Shown here one piece after another: positions 17,668 to 26,656 of a stretch of 64,000 nt of DNA. Under the pieces are notes generated by a model. The model searched no databases. It had not been told where the DNA came from and saw nothing but the letters and a program-made list of their open reading frames with translations. The stretch is from Pseudomonadota bacterium (lineage in GTDB: Bacteria; Pseudomonadota; Alphaproteobacteria; Reyranellales; Reyranellaceae), in the NCBI GenBank assembly GCA_018242505.1, contig JAFEBU010000043.1, forward strand, positions 1 through 64,000. Reading direction: 5' to 3'. Every line of letters starts with the position of its first letter. Position 1 is the first letter of the stretch. A program made the position numbers and the translations under genes.

Positions 17668-18204
17668 TCATGATCGCCCAGCCCTGGCGCGGTGGATTGC
17701 CGCTGTAATCAGGCTGTGCGCCTCCTCGACGTCGCCCCAGCCCAGAAGCTTGACCCACTTGCCGGGCTCCAGGTCCTTGTAGTGAACGAAAAAGTGCTCG
17801 ATCTGCTGGCGCGTGATCTCGGGCAGATCCCGATAGGTCTTCACGTGGATATATCGCTGGGTAATTCTGGGTGTCGGCACGGCGATGATCTTTTCGTCAC
17901 CGCCGCCGTCATCCTCCATCCGGAGCACGCCGATCGGCCGCACGTTCATGACCGCTCCCGGAATGATCGGGCGGGTATTGGCGATCAGCACGTCGATCGG
18001 ATCGCCGTCGTCCGACAGCGTATGCGGCACGAAGCCGTAATTTCCGGGATAGCGCATGGGCGTATAGAGGAAACGGTCGACCACCAGTGTTCCAGCGGCC
18101 TTGTCCATCTCGTACTTGATGGGCTCGCCCCCGATCGGCACCTCGATGAGGACGTTCACATCGTCGGGCGGATGGTGGCCGATATCAATGGCGTCGAGAT
18201 TCAT
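17668..18204 (-). CDS. ppa: Inorganic pyrophosphatase (class I, soluble)
   Basis: This 178-aa family I pyrophosphatase hydrolyses pyrophosphate to phosphate in the cytoplasm and pulls biosynthetic reactions forward. Evidence: [26 protein letters not shown], the metal motif [15 protein letters not shown] and the C-terminal [12 protein letters not shown]. Length is exactly that of bacterial family members. It lies 30 bases upstream of the lone receiver gene on the same strand and diverges from the LuxR-type regulator at 18356. Confidence 0.97.
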   Translation of the reverse strand: MNLDAIDIGHHPPDDVNVLIEVPIGGEPIKYEMDKAAGTLVVDRFLYTPMRYPGNYGFVPHTLSDDGDPIDVLIANTRPIIPGAVMNVRPIGVLRMEDDGGGDEKIIAVPTPRITQRYIHVKTYRDLPEITRQQIEHFFVHYKDLEPGKWVKLLGWGDVEEAHSLITAAIHRARAGRS

Positions 18205-18355
18205 ACACGTATCCTGATTACACCTGAAGCGCCTGTCAGGATGCCTTCTCGGGCCCTAAAAGGAAACCGGCCCGGAAAGCCCGTTTTCACCCCGAAATTG
18301 CGGTCTGCGGCTTCAAATTTACAATGGCCGTGCGGATGGAAATAATCAGACCGAC

Positions 18356-19000
18356 ATGACCGAAGCCTCTTCTGCGCCGCGCAGCTTCCTGATTGCCGAC
18401 GACCATCCCATGGTCCGCGACGCCCTGAGCACGGTGCTGTCGCAAAGTTTCCCGGGCGCCGTCATCGGCCTCGCCGGCAGCCTCGCCGAAGCGCAGGCCG
18501 CACTCGAGCACCAGCCCGATACGGACGCCCTGCTGCTCGACCTCGACATGCCCGGCATGGACGGGCTGACTGGCCTCGTGCTGCTGCGCTCGGATTGGCC
18601 GACGGTGCCGATCATCGTCGTCTCGGCAGCGCGCGATGCCGCCGTCGCACGCCGTACGCACGATCTCGGGGCCTCGGCCTATGTCGACAAGTCGGCTTCG
18701 CTTGAAGAGATCGCAGTCACGGTGCGCGCGGTGCTCGATGGCGAGATCATCGCGCCGCCCGACACCGGCACCGATGCCAATGACAGTTTCGCCCGACGCG
18801 CCGGCCAGCTCACGCCGCAGCAATGGCGTGTCCTGGCGCTGATGGTGCAAGGCGACCAGAACAAGCAGATCGCCTACAAGCTCGGCGTCGGCGAGGCGAC
18901 CGTGAAAGCCCATGTCACCGTGATCCTGCGCAAGCTCGGCGTGCGTTCGCGCACCCAGGCCGTCATCGAGGCACGCAGCTTGTCCCTGCCGCCGGCTTGA
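18356..19000 (+). CDS. LuxR/NarL-type response regulator (CrbR/ErdR-like)
   Basis: This 214-aa protein has an N-terminal receiver (DDHPMVRDAL, phospho-acceptor in LLLDLDMPGMDG, Lys in YVDKSASLEE) and a C-terminal LuxR helix-turn-helix (LTPQQWRVLALM and NKQIAYKLGVGEATVKAH). It converges with the SSF-type hybrid kinase encoded at 19031-22489. This pairing and the sizes resemble CrbS/CrbR (MxtR/ErdR), which control acetyl-CoA synthetase and acetate use in Vibrio and Pseudomonas. I infer the same pair here, but acs is not in the window. Confidence 0.9.
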   Translation: MTEASSAPRSFLIADDHPMVRDALSTVLSQSFPGAVIGLAGSLAEAQAALEHQPDTDALLLDLDMPGMDGLTGLVLLRSDWPTVPIIVVSAARDAAVARRTHDLGASAYVDKSASLEEIAVTVRAVLDGEIIAPPDTGTDANDSFARRAGQLTPQQWRVLALMVQGDQNKQIAYKLGVGEATVKAHVTVILRKLGVRSRTQAVIEARSLSLPPA

Positions 19001-19030
19001 ACGGATTGAACTGACGTGTCCGCGGGAGCG

Positions 19031-22000
19031 TCAGGCGACCATGGTCGACCGTTCGCGCATGCGCAGGAGGGCGCGAAGGGCGGCGGGCTTCACCGGCTTG
19101 TGCAGGAGCTCGACCTGCTGCGCACGAGCCCGCAGGCGCAGCGTCGGTTCGCGGTCGGCGGTGACGAGGGCTGCTGGCACGGTACGGCCCCAGTGCCGAC
19201 GCAGGATCTCGATCACGGCGAGGCCATCGGGCCGATCCTCACCGCGGTCGTCGAGATGTAAGTCGGCCAGTATGAGATCGGGCAGCCGCCTCGCCGCCCT
19301 CACGCGTTCGAGCGCCTCGGCTTCACAGGCCGCCGTCGCGACCTTGCAACCCCAGCCACCCAGCAGCGTCGCCATCGCTTCACGCACCCGCACCTCGTTG
19401 TCTATGCACAGCACGAAGCTGTCGGCTTCCAGCGTCGACGCCGCTATCGGGACGGCGGCCACGGCGGGCATCGCCTCGACCGACGGCGCGCACGGCACCA
19501 GCACCGAAAAGGTCGACCCTTGTCCCGGTGCCGAGGAGATGCGCACCGGCAGGTCGAGCATGCGCGCCACGCGCTCGACGATGGCAAGGCCGAGCCCCAA
19601 CCCGCGCTCCTCGCGCACCGGGTCGGCCTCGGGCCTCAGGCGCACGAACTCTTCGAAGATCACGCCCTGCTTGTCGGCGGCGATGCCGGGGCCGTTGTCC
19701 TTCACTTCGATGCGCAATTGCCGGCCCTCCCGGCGGCACCCCAACAGCACGCGTTGCGGCCGGCCCTCGGCCCGGCCATAGCGCAGCGCGTTGGAGAGCA
19801 GGTTCTGCAGAATGCGGCGCAGGAAGGCAGGGTCTGTGCTCACGAAGGCCCGTGTCGGCACCACCACGAGCTGGATATCGCGCCGCGCGGCGACAGCGGC
19901 GAAAGAGGTTGCCAGCGATTCGAACATCGGCTGCAGGGCGAAGCTGCGCGTTTCCGGCTTGAAGGCACCGGCGTCAAGCTTGGAGATATCAAGCAGCGCG
20001 TCGAGCAGCGATTCCACCGCGCCGAGGCTGGCATCGATCTTGGTGCCGAGATCGTTGCCGGGATCGCGGTCCATCATCGCCGCCGTGAAAAGCCGTGCAG
20101 CATGCAGCGGCTGCAGCAGATCGTGGCTCGCAGCGGCGATGAAGCGGGTCTTGCCGAGGTTTGCCGCCTCGGCCTCGGCACGGCTGGCCTCCAGTTCGGC
20201 GGTGCGTTCGACCACGCGCTGCTCCAGCGTCTCCGCGGCCTGCCGCAGCCGACGGTCGCTCTCGCGCAGCGCCTCCGCGGTGCGCACGCGGGCCGTCACG
20301 TCGTTGCAGGTGGCGACGAAGCCGCCGCCCGGCAACGGATCGCGTCGAAGCTCGACCACGCGGCCCTCGCGTGTCGTGATCTCATGGGTCTGCGGTGTCT
20401 GCGGCCGGTGCAGGAGCGCCACGATGTCGGAGGTGCCGCCGAACCGGAGCGGTGAAGCCCCCACCACGACCGCCTCGCTGTCGAGGGACAGAAGGGTCGT
20501 GAAGCGGTCGTTGAAGATCTCGAGATTGCCCTGGCGATCGAAGGCGGCGATGCCCATGCCGACATGGTCCAGCGTGTTGCGCAAGATCTCGTAGTTGTAG
20601 CGGATCGCTTCCGTCGCCTCGTCGATCAAAGCGCGAGCGCTGCGCGGAATCAGCTGCCCGCGACCGCCGAACGCGGCGACGACCACCCGCGCCGAAGCAG
20701 CGCCCAATGTGCCCGACAGCATGCGCTCGGTGCGCTGCAATGCCGTTTCGATCGAAAGCGGTCGATGGCCCAGTGCGCGCTCGGCGCGCTCGAAACCGAC
20801 GAACCGGGCCAGAAGCTCGCGCAACTCCTCGAGGCGACGGGCGTCGGCCGGCGTCTGCGGATCAGCCTCTGCGGGCTCCGCGCCGACCACAAAGGCGTGC
20901 GCCTGCTCGGCATCGGCACCGCGTGCGCGCATCAGCAGCGACACGCCCACCAGCAGAAGGGTGTTGACGAGGATGCCGACCACGAAGCCCTGCCCCACCG
21001 GGTCGAGCCCGTCGAACGGCGCCGGCAGCCAGTGCCGGAGTGGCATCTCCTGCGCTCCGCCCGCCTCCTGGTGCAAAGTCGGCAGCAGGAGAGCATATAG
21101 CCAGACGACGAACCCGCCGGCGAGCCCCGCCACGACGCCCCAACGATGGGCGCGGCGCCAGTAGAGGCCGAGCACCAGACCTGGCGCGAAATTGGCGACG
21201 GCGCAGAAGCTGATGAGCCCGATCGAGGCGAGCGGCAGGATGCCCGACACGATCCGCTCGTAGACATAGGCCGCCAGCAGGATCAACACGACGGCGGCAC
21301 GACGCACAGTCACCACCAACGGGCCCATCTCATCCCGCTGCACCATCTGGTGGCGCAGCAGGTAGGGCATCAGGAGCTCGTTGCCGATCATGCCCGACAA
21401 CGCCATGCAGGCCACCACCACCATCGCCGTCGCGGCCGAAAGGCCGCCGATGAAAACGAAGGCCGAGAGCCAGATGGCACCATGCTCGAGCGGCAGTCGC
21501 AGCACATAGAGATCGGGATTGAAGTGCGCGCCCAGCAGCAGCAATCCCGCCGCAGCGATCGGGATCACGAACAGATTGATCAGCACGAGGTAGCTCGGGA
21601 ACAGCCAGCGTGCGGTCGACAGGCTCGCGGCGTGGCCATGCTCGACCACGGCGACATGAAACTGGCGCGGCAGGCAGAGAAACGCCATGGCCGAGAGCAG
21701 CGAGGTTACGATCCAGGCGACGGGCGAGCCCTCCTGCAACACCCGTCCGGCCACCGCCGGCTGGGCGGTGAGCTGTGCCCAGAGATCGGAGGGCCCGTCG
21801 AACAGCACGAACAGCACGAAGGGGCCGACCGCAACAAGCGCGATCAGCTTCACCACCGATTCGAAGGCGATCGCCAACATCATCCCGCGATGCTGTTCGG
21901 AAGCAGAGACATGGCGCACACCGAACAGGATGGTGAAGACCGCCATCAGCGCCGCGACGATGAGGGCAGTATCGGTATGGATAGCAGCATCGGTATGGAT

Positions 22001-22489
22001 AGAGGTGACCTTGGCGTCCGTCCGGATGGTCGGGTCGACGATGGCGATGAAGGACGACGACACCGCCTGGAGCTGCAGCGCGATGTAAGGTAGCACGCCC
22101 ACGGTCGCGAACAGGGTGGCGGTCACTCCAACCGTGCGGCTTTTGCCGTAGCGCGAGGCCAGAAAGTCGGCGATCGAGGTGACATTGTGCTGCTTGGCAA
22201 GCCGCACCATCTTGCGCAGCAGCGGAAAGCCCACCGTCATCACCAGCACCGGGCCGGTATAGATCAGCAGGTAGTCGAACCCTGTCGCGCTGGCCCGGCC
22301 AACCCCGCCATAGAAGGTCCACGACGTGCAGTAGATGGCAAAAGACAGGCCATAGACCGCCGGCGCGACCGTGCGACTGGCCGACCAGACGCGCTGATGC
22401 CGGTCGCCGAAATAGGCCACGGCGAACAAAAGGCCGAGATAGGCCAGCGACAGTGCGAGGACCACCGGTTCGGAGAGCATCGCCCGCAT
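19031..22489 (-). CDS. SSF-transporter-domain hybrid sensor histidine kinase (CrbS-like)
   Basis: This 1152-aa membrane protein has, in order, a sodium/solute-symporter domain with about 12-13 helices (residues 5 to about 490), a STAC-like linker, a PAS domain (about 640-720), a kinase core with phospho-acceptor His in AAASHDLLQPLH (about 786), an N-box (LLSNALRYG, about 898), a G-box (KDNGPGIAADK), and a C-terminal receiver with Asp in LILADLHLDD (about 1076) and Lys in LLHKPVKP. This domain order is that of CrbS-type sensors, thought to sense carbon supply or transport. Its likely partner is the LuxR-type regulator converging from 18356. A 6-codon duplication (IHTD twice) lies near residue 165. 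Confidence 0.92.
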   Translation of the reverse strand: MRAMLSEPVVLALSLAYLGLLFAVAYFGDRHQRVWSASRTVAPAVYGLSFAIYCTSWTFYGGVGRASATGFDYLLIYTGPVLVMTVGFPLLRKMVRLAKQHNVTSIADFLASRYGKSRTVGVTATLFATVGVLPYIALQLQAVSSSFIAIVDPTIRTDAKVTSIHTDAAIHTDTALIVAALMAVFTILFGVRHVSASEQHRGMMLAIAFESVVKLIALVAVGPFVLFVLFDGPSDLWAQLTAQPAVAGRVLQEGSPVAWIVTSLLSAMAFLCLPRQFHVAVVEHGHAASLSTARWLFPSYLVLINLFVIPIAAAGLLLLGAHFNPDLYVLRLPLEHGAIWLSAFVFIGGLSAATAMVVVACMALSGMIGNELLMPYLLRHQMVQRDEMGPLVVTVRRAAVVLILLAAYVYERIVSGILPLASIGLISFCAVANFAPGLVLGLYWRRAHRWGVVAGLAGGFVVWLYALLLPTLHQEAGGAQEMPLRHWLPAPFDGLDPVGQGFVVGILVNTLLLVGVSLLMRARGADAEQAHAFVVGAEPAEADPQTPADARRLEELRELLARFVGFERAERALGHRPLSIETALQRTERMLSGTLGAASARVVVAAFGGRGQLIPRSARALIDEATEAIRYNYEILRNTLDHVGMGIAAFDRQGNLEIFNDRFTTLLSLDSEAVVVGASPLRFGGTSDIVALLHRPQTPQTHEITTREGRVVELRRDPLPGGGFVATCNDVTARVRTAEALRESDRRLRQAAETLEQRVVERTAELEASRAEAEAANLGKTRFIAAASHDLLQPLHAARLFTAAMMDRDPGNDLGTKIDASLGAVESLLDALLDISKLDAGAFKPETRSFALQPMFESLATSFAAVAARRDIQLVVVPTRAFVSTDPAFLRRILQNLLSNALRYGRAEGRPQRVLLGCRREGRQLRIEVKDNGPGIAADKQGVIFEEFVRLRPEADPVREERGLGLGLAIVERVARMLDLPVRISSAPGQGSTFSVLVPCAPSVEAMPAVAAVPIAASTLEADSFVLCIDNEVRVREAMATLLGGWGCKVATAACEAEALERVRAARRLPDLILADLHLDDRGEDRPDGLAVIEILRRHWGRTVPAALVTADREPTLRLRARAQQVELLHKPVKPAALRALLRMRERSTMVA
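21971..22002. repeat. 18-bp tandem duplication inside the hybrid kinase gene
   Basis: ATCGGTATGGATAG occurs twice with 18-base period (21971-21984 and 21989-22002). In the kinase frame it duplicates a six-residue stretch containing IHTD, in a loop between predicted helices. It keeps the frame. Confidence 0.8.
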
Positions 22490-22564
22490 TGAACCAAGCC
22501 CCCTCGGTCGCTACAAGGCTCGCCTTCCCGTCCCATTTCCTGCTGGAGCCCCAAGGAGCCCGCA

Positions 22565-24241
<1,677 letters not shown>

Positions 24242-24291
24242 GCGACGGTACGGAAGTAGGCGGCACGGCCTGACGTCGGAATAACGCCTAT

Positions 24292-24381
24292 TCTCTCACG
24301 GTTTCTCACTTCTTCTCATCGGGTGAGAAACCTCCGATGCCGATGGCACGGGCTTTTTGGGCCATTTTCTCACTTTTTCGT
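24292..24381. repeat. Interspersed ~90-bp repeat, copy B
   Basis: This is the second copy of the element at 4316-4406, in the same orientation, with about 85% identity by eye. The inverted TTTCTCAC/GTGAGAAA pair is perfect here. It lies 50 bases after the ettA stop and its end overlaps the last codons and stop of the convergent selenoprotein gene. Confidence 0.85.
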
Positions 24382-25215
24382 CCCTCGCTGTCGTCGACGT
24401 TCCTCGCCGAGCGCCAGGAGCCGCGCGCGCTCCGCCGGGTCGACGCGACCGTAGCGTGCGCGCCAGCCGGGATCGTCCTCCTTCCAGCGGAACGGCGCTT
24501 TCACCGTCGTTCGCGGGCCCCCGGCCGACTCGAGCAAGCCGAGAGCCTGCCGCACGATCGCCTTCTGCATCGCCCGATCCCATGGAAGGCCGCAGGGATT
24601 GCCGAGCGGAAAGTCGGTGAACAGGAAACGCGGCACGCCGCAATGCTCGACGACGTCGAGAGCCGATCCGATGATCACGGTCGGGATGCCATTGGCCTCG
24701 AGATGACGGGCGACCAGACTCACGGTCTGGTGGCAGACGGGTCAAAGCGGGCAGAGGATCGCCGCATCGGCTCCGTCGTCGCGTAGCCGTTGCAGGACCT
24801 GAGGCGCATCCTCCTCCGTCGTCTTGCGCTGGCTGTATTCGGTCGGCACGCCATGGAAGCGTCCGGTCAAGCCGGCGAACACGCCTTCGGCCGCCAGTGC
24901 CGAAGCCGCCTCGATCGGCAGAAAGCTCTCGCGGTCGTCGGTGTGCGTCGACTCCTTGTCCCAGGCGAGATTCGTGGTGAAGAGCTTCGCCGGCGGCGGC
25001 GTCATTTGCCCCGACCACACTTGTCTGGTCCCCTTGAAATCCGCGGGGCTGGCCGTCGTGATCAAGGCGATGCGTGACGCTGCAAGCGGCTTGTGGAGGC
25101 GGGCAAACGGCACGTCGTCATGCCTCGCCCAGACATAGTCCTTCGCGTATCCCAGGGCGCGGTAATAGTGCCGGGTGCGATCGATATAGCGGACCGGCTC
25201 GCCAAGCTCCGTCAT
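24370..25215 (-). CDS. Probable selenoprotein, GrdB/PrdB-like (glycine/sarcosine/betaine reductase selenoprotein B family)
   Basis: Reading through one in-frame UGA (24742-24744) gives a continuous 281-aa protein. The UGA codon is residue 158 in LCPL-U-PVCHQT, a U-x-x-C redox motif followed by VSLVARHLEANGIPT, as in proteobacterial members of the glycine/betaine/proline reductase selenoprotein B family, where this site is Sec or Cys. Both halves look intact: RYIDRTRHYYRALGY, ESTHTDDRESFLPIE and VPTEYSQR before the UGA, and HCGVPRFLFTDFPLGNPCG after it. A hairpin with bacterial SECIS geometry starts 10 bases after the UGA. The start at 25215 (MTELGEPV) has a GAGAGAGG ribosome site; the frame upstream begins only with TTG. 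selA/B/C/D are not in this window. Confidence 0.85.
24713..24731 (-). promoter_or_regulatory. Putative bacterial SECIS hairpin after the UGA codon
   Basis: On the minus strand, ACCAGAC-CGTGA-GTCTGGT makes a perfect 7-bp stem with a 5-base loop. The loop begins 17 bases after the UGA, and one of its first two bases is G. Both features fit the rules used for bacterial SECIS elements (loop 16-37 nt from the UGA). It lies in coding sequence, as bacterial SECIS elements do. Confidence 0.7.
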
Positions 25216-25250
25216 CTGCCTCTCTCCCTCTTGAGTCCAATCATGGTCCG

Positions 25251-25559
25251 TCAATCGCCCGGCTGCCTGGCCGGCGTGACTTCCTTCCTGCCGAACCGCT
25301 CCCGCAGCCCTTGGAAGACGACATAGAGCATGGGAATCACGAAGATGCCAAACACGGCCGCCGCGATCATGCCGCCGAATACGGGCGTGCCGACAGCGCG
25401 ACGGCTTGTCGATCCGGCGCCCTCGGCGATCACCAGCGGCAGGAGGCCCAGGATAAAGGCGAAGCTCGTCATTGCGACCGGACGAAAGCGCAGCCGTGCG
25501 CCCTCGAGGGCGGCATCGAGGATGGACTTGCCGTGCAGTCTCTGCTCGACCGCGAACCG
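25251..25559 (-). pseudogene. C-terminal remnant of an RND efflux transporter
   Basis: About 100 codons match only the end of an RND (AcrB/MexB-type) inner-membrane pump: GKSILDAALEGARLRFRP, MTSFAFILGLLPLV, GTPVFGGMIAAAVFGIFV and a short charged tail. The full family has over 1000 residues, and nothing upstream in any frame continues the match; the frame's first 50 codons are unrelated. It is therefore a truncated fossil, left by a deletion whose junction is near 25560. The selenoprotein gene begins about 35 bases after its stop. Confidence 0.85.
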
Positions 25560-25766
25560 GAGGCTCATGAAGCGGGCAGCATCAGGCATCATCCCCTCAT
25601 CGACATCGAGTCGCTTCGCCGCGGACAGCGCCGGCCACGACCACCGCCCAATGCGGCATCGGGTAGCCACGGCCGAGGGAAAAGCAAGAAATTCCAAGGT
25701 GCTCACAAATCAATCGGCGCATGCCGCAGCACGCAGGCTGCAGTCGCGATCAGCCGATCCTTTTGC

Positions 25767-25782
25767 TGGCACGCCTCTTGCT
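25767..25782 (+). promoter_or_regulatory. Sigma-54 (RpoN) promoter for the nitrite operon
   Basis: TGGCACG-CCTC-TTGCT matches the -24/-12 consensus TGGCACG-N4-TTGCW at every position. The invariant GG (25768-25769) and GC (25780-25781) are correctly spaced. Transcription would start near 25793, about 29 bases before the FNT gene's ATG. This implies activation by an enhancer-binding protein such as NtrC under nitrogen limitation. Confidence 0.85.
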
Positions 25783-25821
25783 CCTCCTTGCCCGTCAGAC
25801 CACCGAAGCGAGAGGTATGTC

Positions 25822-26652
25822 ATGGACTATGTCAAGCCTGCCGCCGTTGCGCAGGCGATGGTCGATGCGGGCACGGCCAAGCTGGCGCTCCCACCGCGCG
25901 ACCTCTTCGTGCGTGGCATGCTGTCGGGCGCCATCCTCGGCGTGGCGACCAGCCTCGCTTTCACCGGCGCAGTGACGACCGGCCAGCCGATCGTGGGCGC
26001 CATCATCTTCCCCGTCGGCCTCGTGACGATCGTTCTCCTGGGGCTCGAGTTGGTGACCGGCAGCTTCGGCCTCCTGCCGCTCCCCTATATCGAGGGACGC
26101 GCTTCACTTCGCGAAGTCCTCGTCAATCTCGGCTGGGTATTTCTTGGCAATCTGGTGGGCAGCGTGCTCTATGGCGTTCTGCTCGCCATCGCACTCACCG
26201 ACCTGTGGTCCGTCGCGCCCACCGGGGTCGCCCGGCGCATCGTGCAAATCGCCGAAGCGAAGACCAACGGCTTCGAGGCTTTCGGCGCCGCCGGTTGGAT
26301 CACCGCCTTCGTGCGCGCCATGCTCTGCAACTGGATGGTGTGCCTCGCTGTCGTGCTGGCGATGACCACCACGTCCACCGTCGGCAAGGTCGTGACCGCA
26401 TGGCTGCCGATCTTCATCTTCTTCGCGCAGGGTTTCGAGCACGCCGTCGTCAATATGTTCATCATCCCCACCGGCATGATGATGGGCGCCAAGGTGACCG
26501 TCGCCGGCTGGTGGTGGTGGAACCAGATCCCGGTGACGCTGGGCAACTTCGTGGGCGGCTTCGTGTTCACCGGTCTTGCCCTGTATTTGACATACCGCCC
26601 GCGAACGACGGTCGTCGACGACGCCGTCGCCGCCCCCGTCGCCGCCGAGTGA
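25822..26652 (+). CDS. Formate/nitrite transporter family channel (NirC/FocA type)
   Basis: This 276-aa inner-membrane protein of the FNT family forms pentameric channels for small monovalent anions. Six hydrophobic segments are visible, with family motifs KLALPPRDLFVRGMLSGAIL, GLELVTGSFGLLPL, NWMVCLAVVLA, and FIFFAQGFEHAVVNMF, which holds the pore His. The ATG at 25822 has a GAGAGG site; the longer open frame from 25330 has no support. The sigma-54 promoter and the siroheme reductase starting five bases downstream argue for nitrite rather than formate import. Confidence 0.92.
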   Translation: MDYVKPAAVAQAMVDAGTAKLALPPRDLFVRGMLSGAILGVATSLAFTGAVTTGQPIVGAIIFPVGLVTIVLLGLELVTGSFGLLPLPYIEGRASLREVLVNLGWVFLGNLVGSVLYGVLLAIALTDLWSVAPTGVARRIVQIAEAKTNGFEAFGAAGWITAFVRAMLCNWMVCLAVVLAMTTTSTVGKVVTAWLPIFIFFAQGFEHAVVNMFIIPTGMMMGAKVTVAGWWWWNQIPVTLGNFVGGFVFTGLALYLTYRPRTTVVDDAVAAPVAAE

Positions 26653-26656
26653 TCCC

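Noticed and set aside
24370..25254. The two-part ORF as a frameshifted pseudogene
   Set aside because: The two halves are in the same frame, the UGA lies exactly at the redox residue, and a SECIS-like stem follows.
25822..26652. Formate as the substrate of the FNT channel
   Set aside because: No formate dehydrogenase or lyase nearby; siroheme reductase and sigma-54 promoter favour nitrite.
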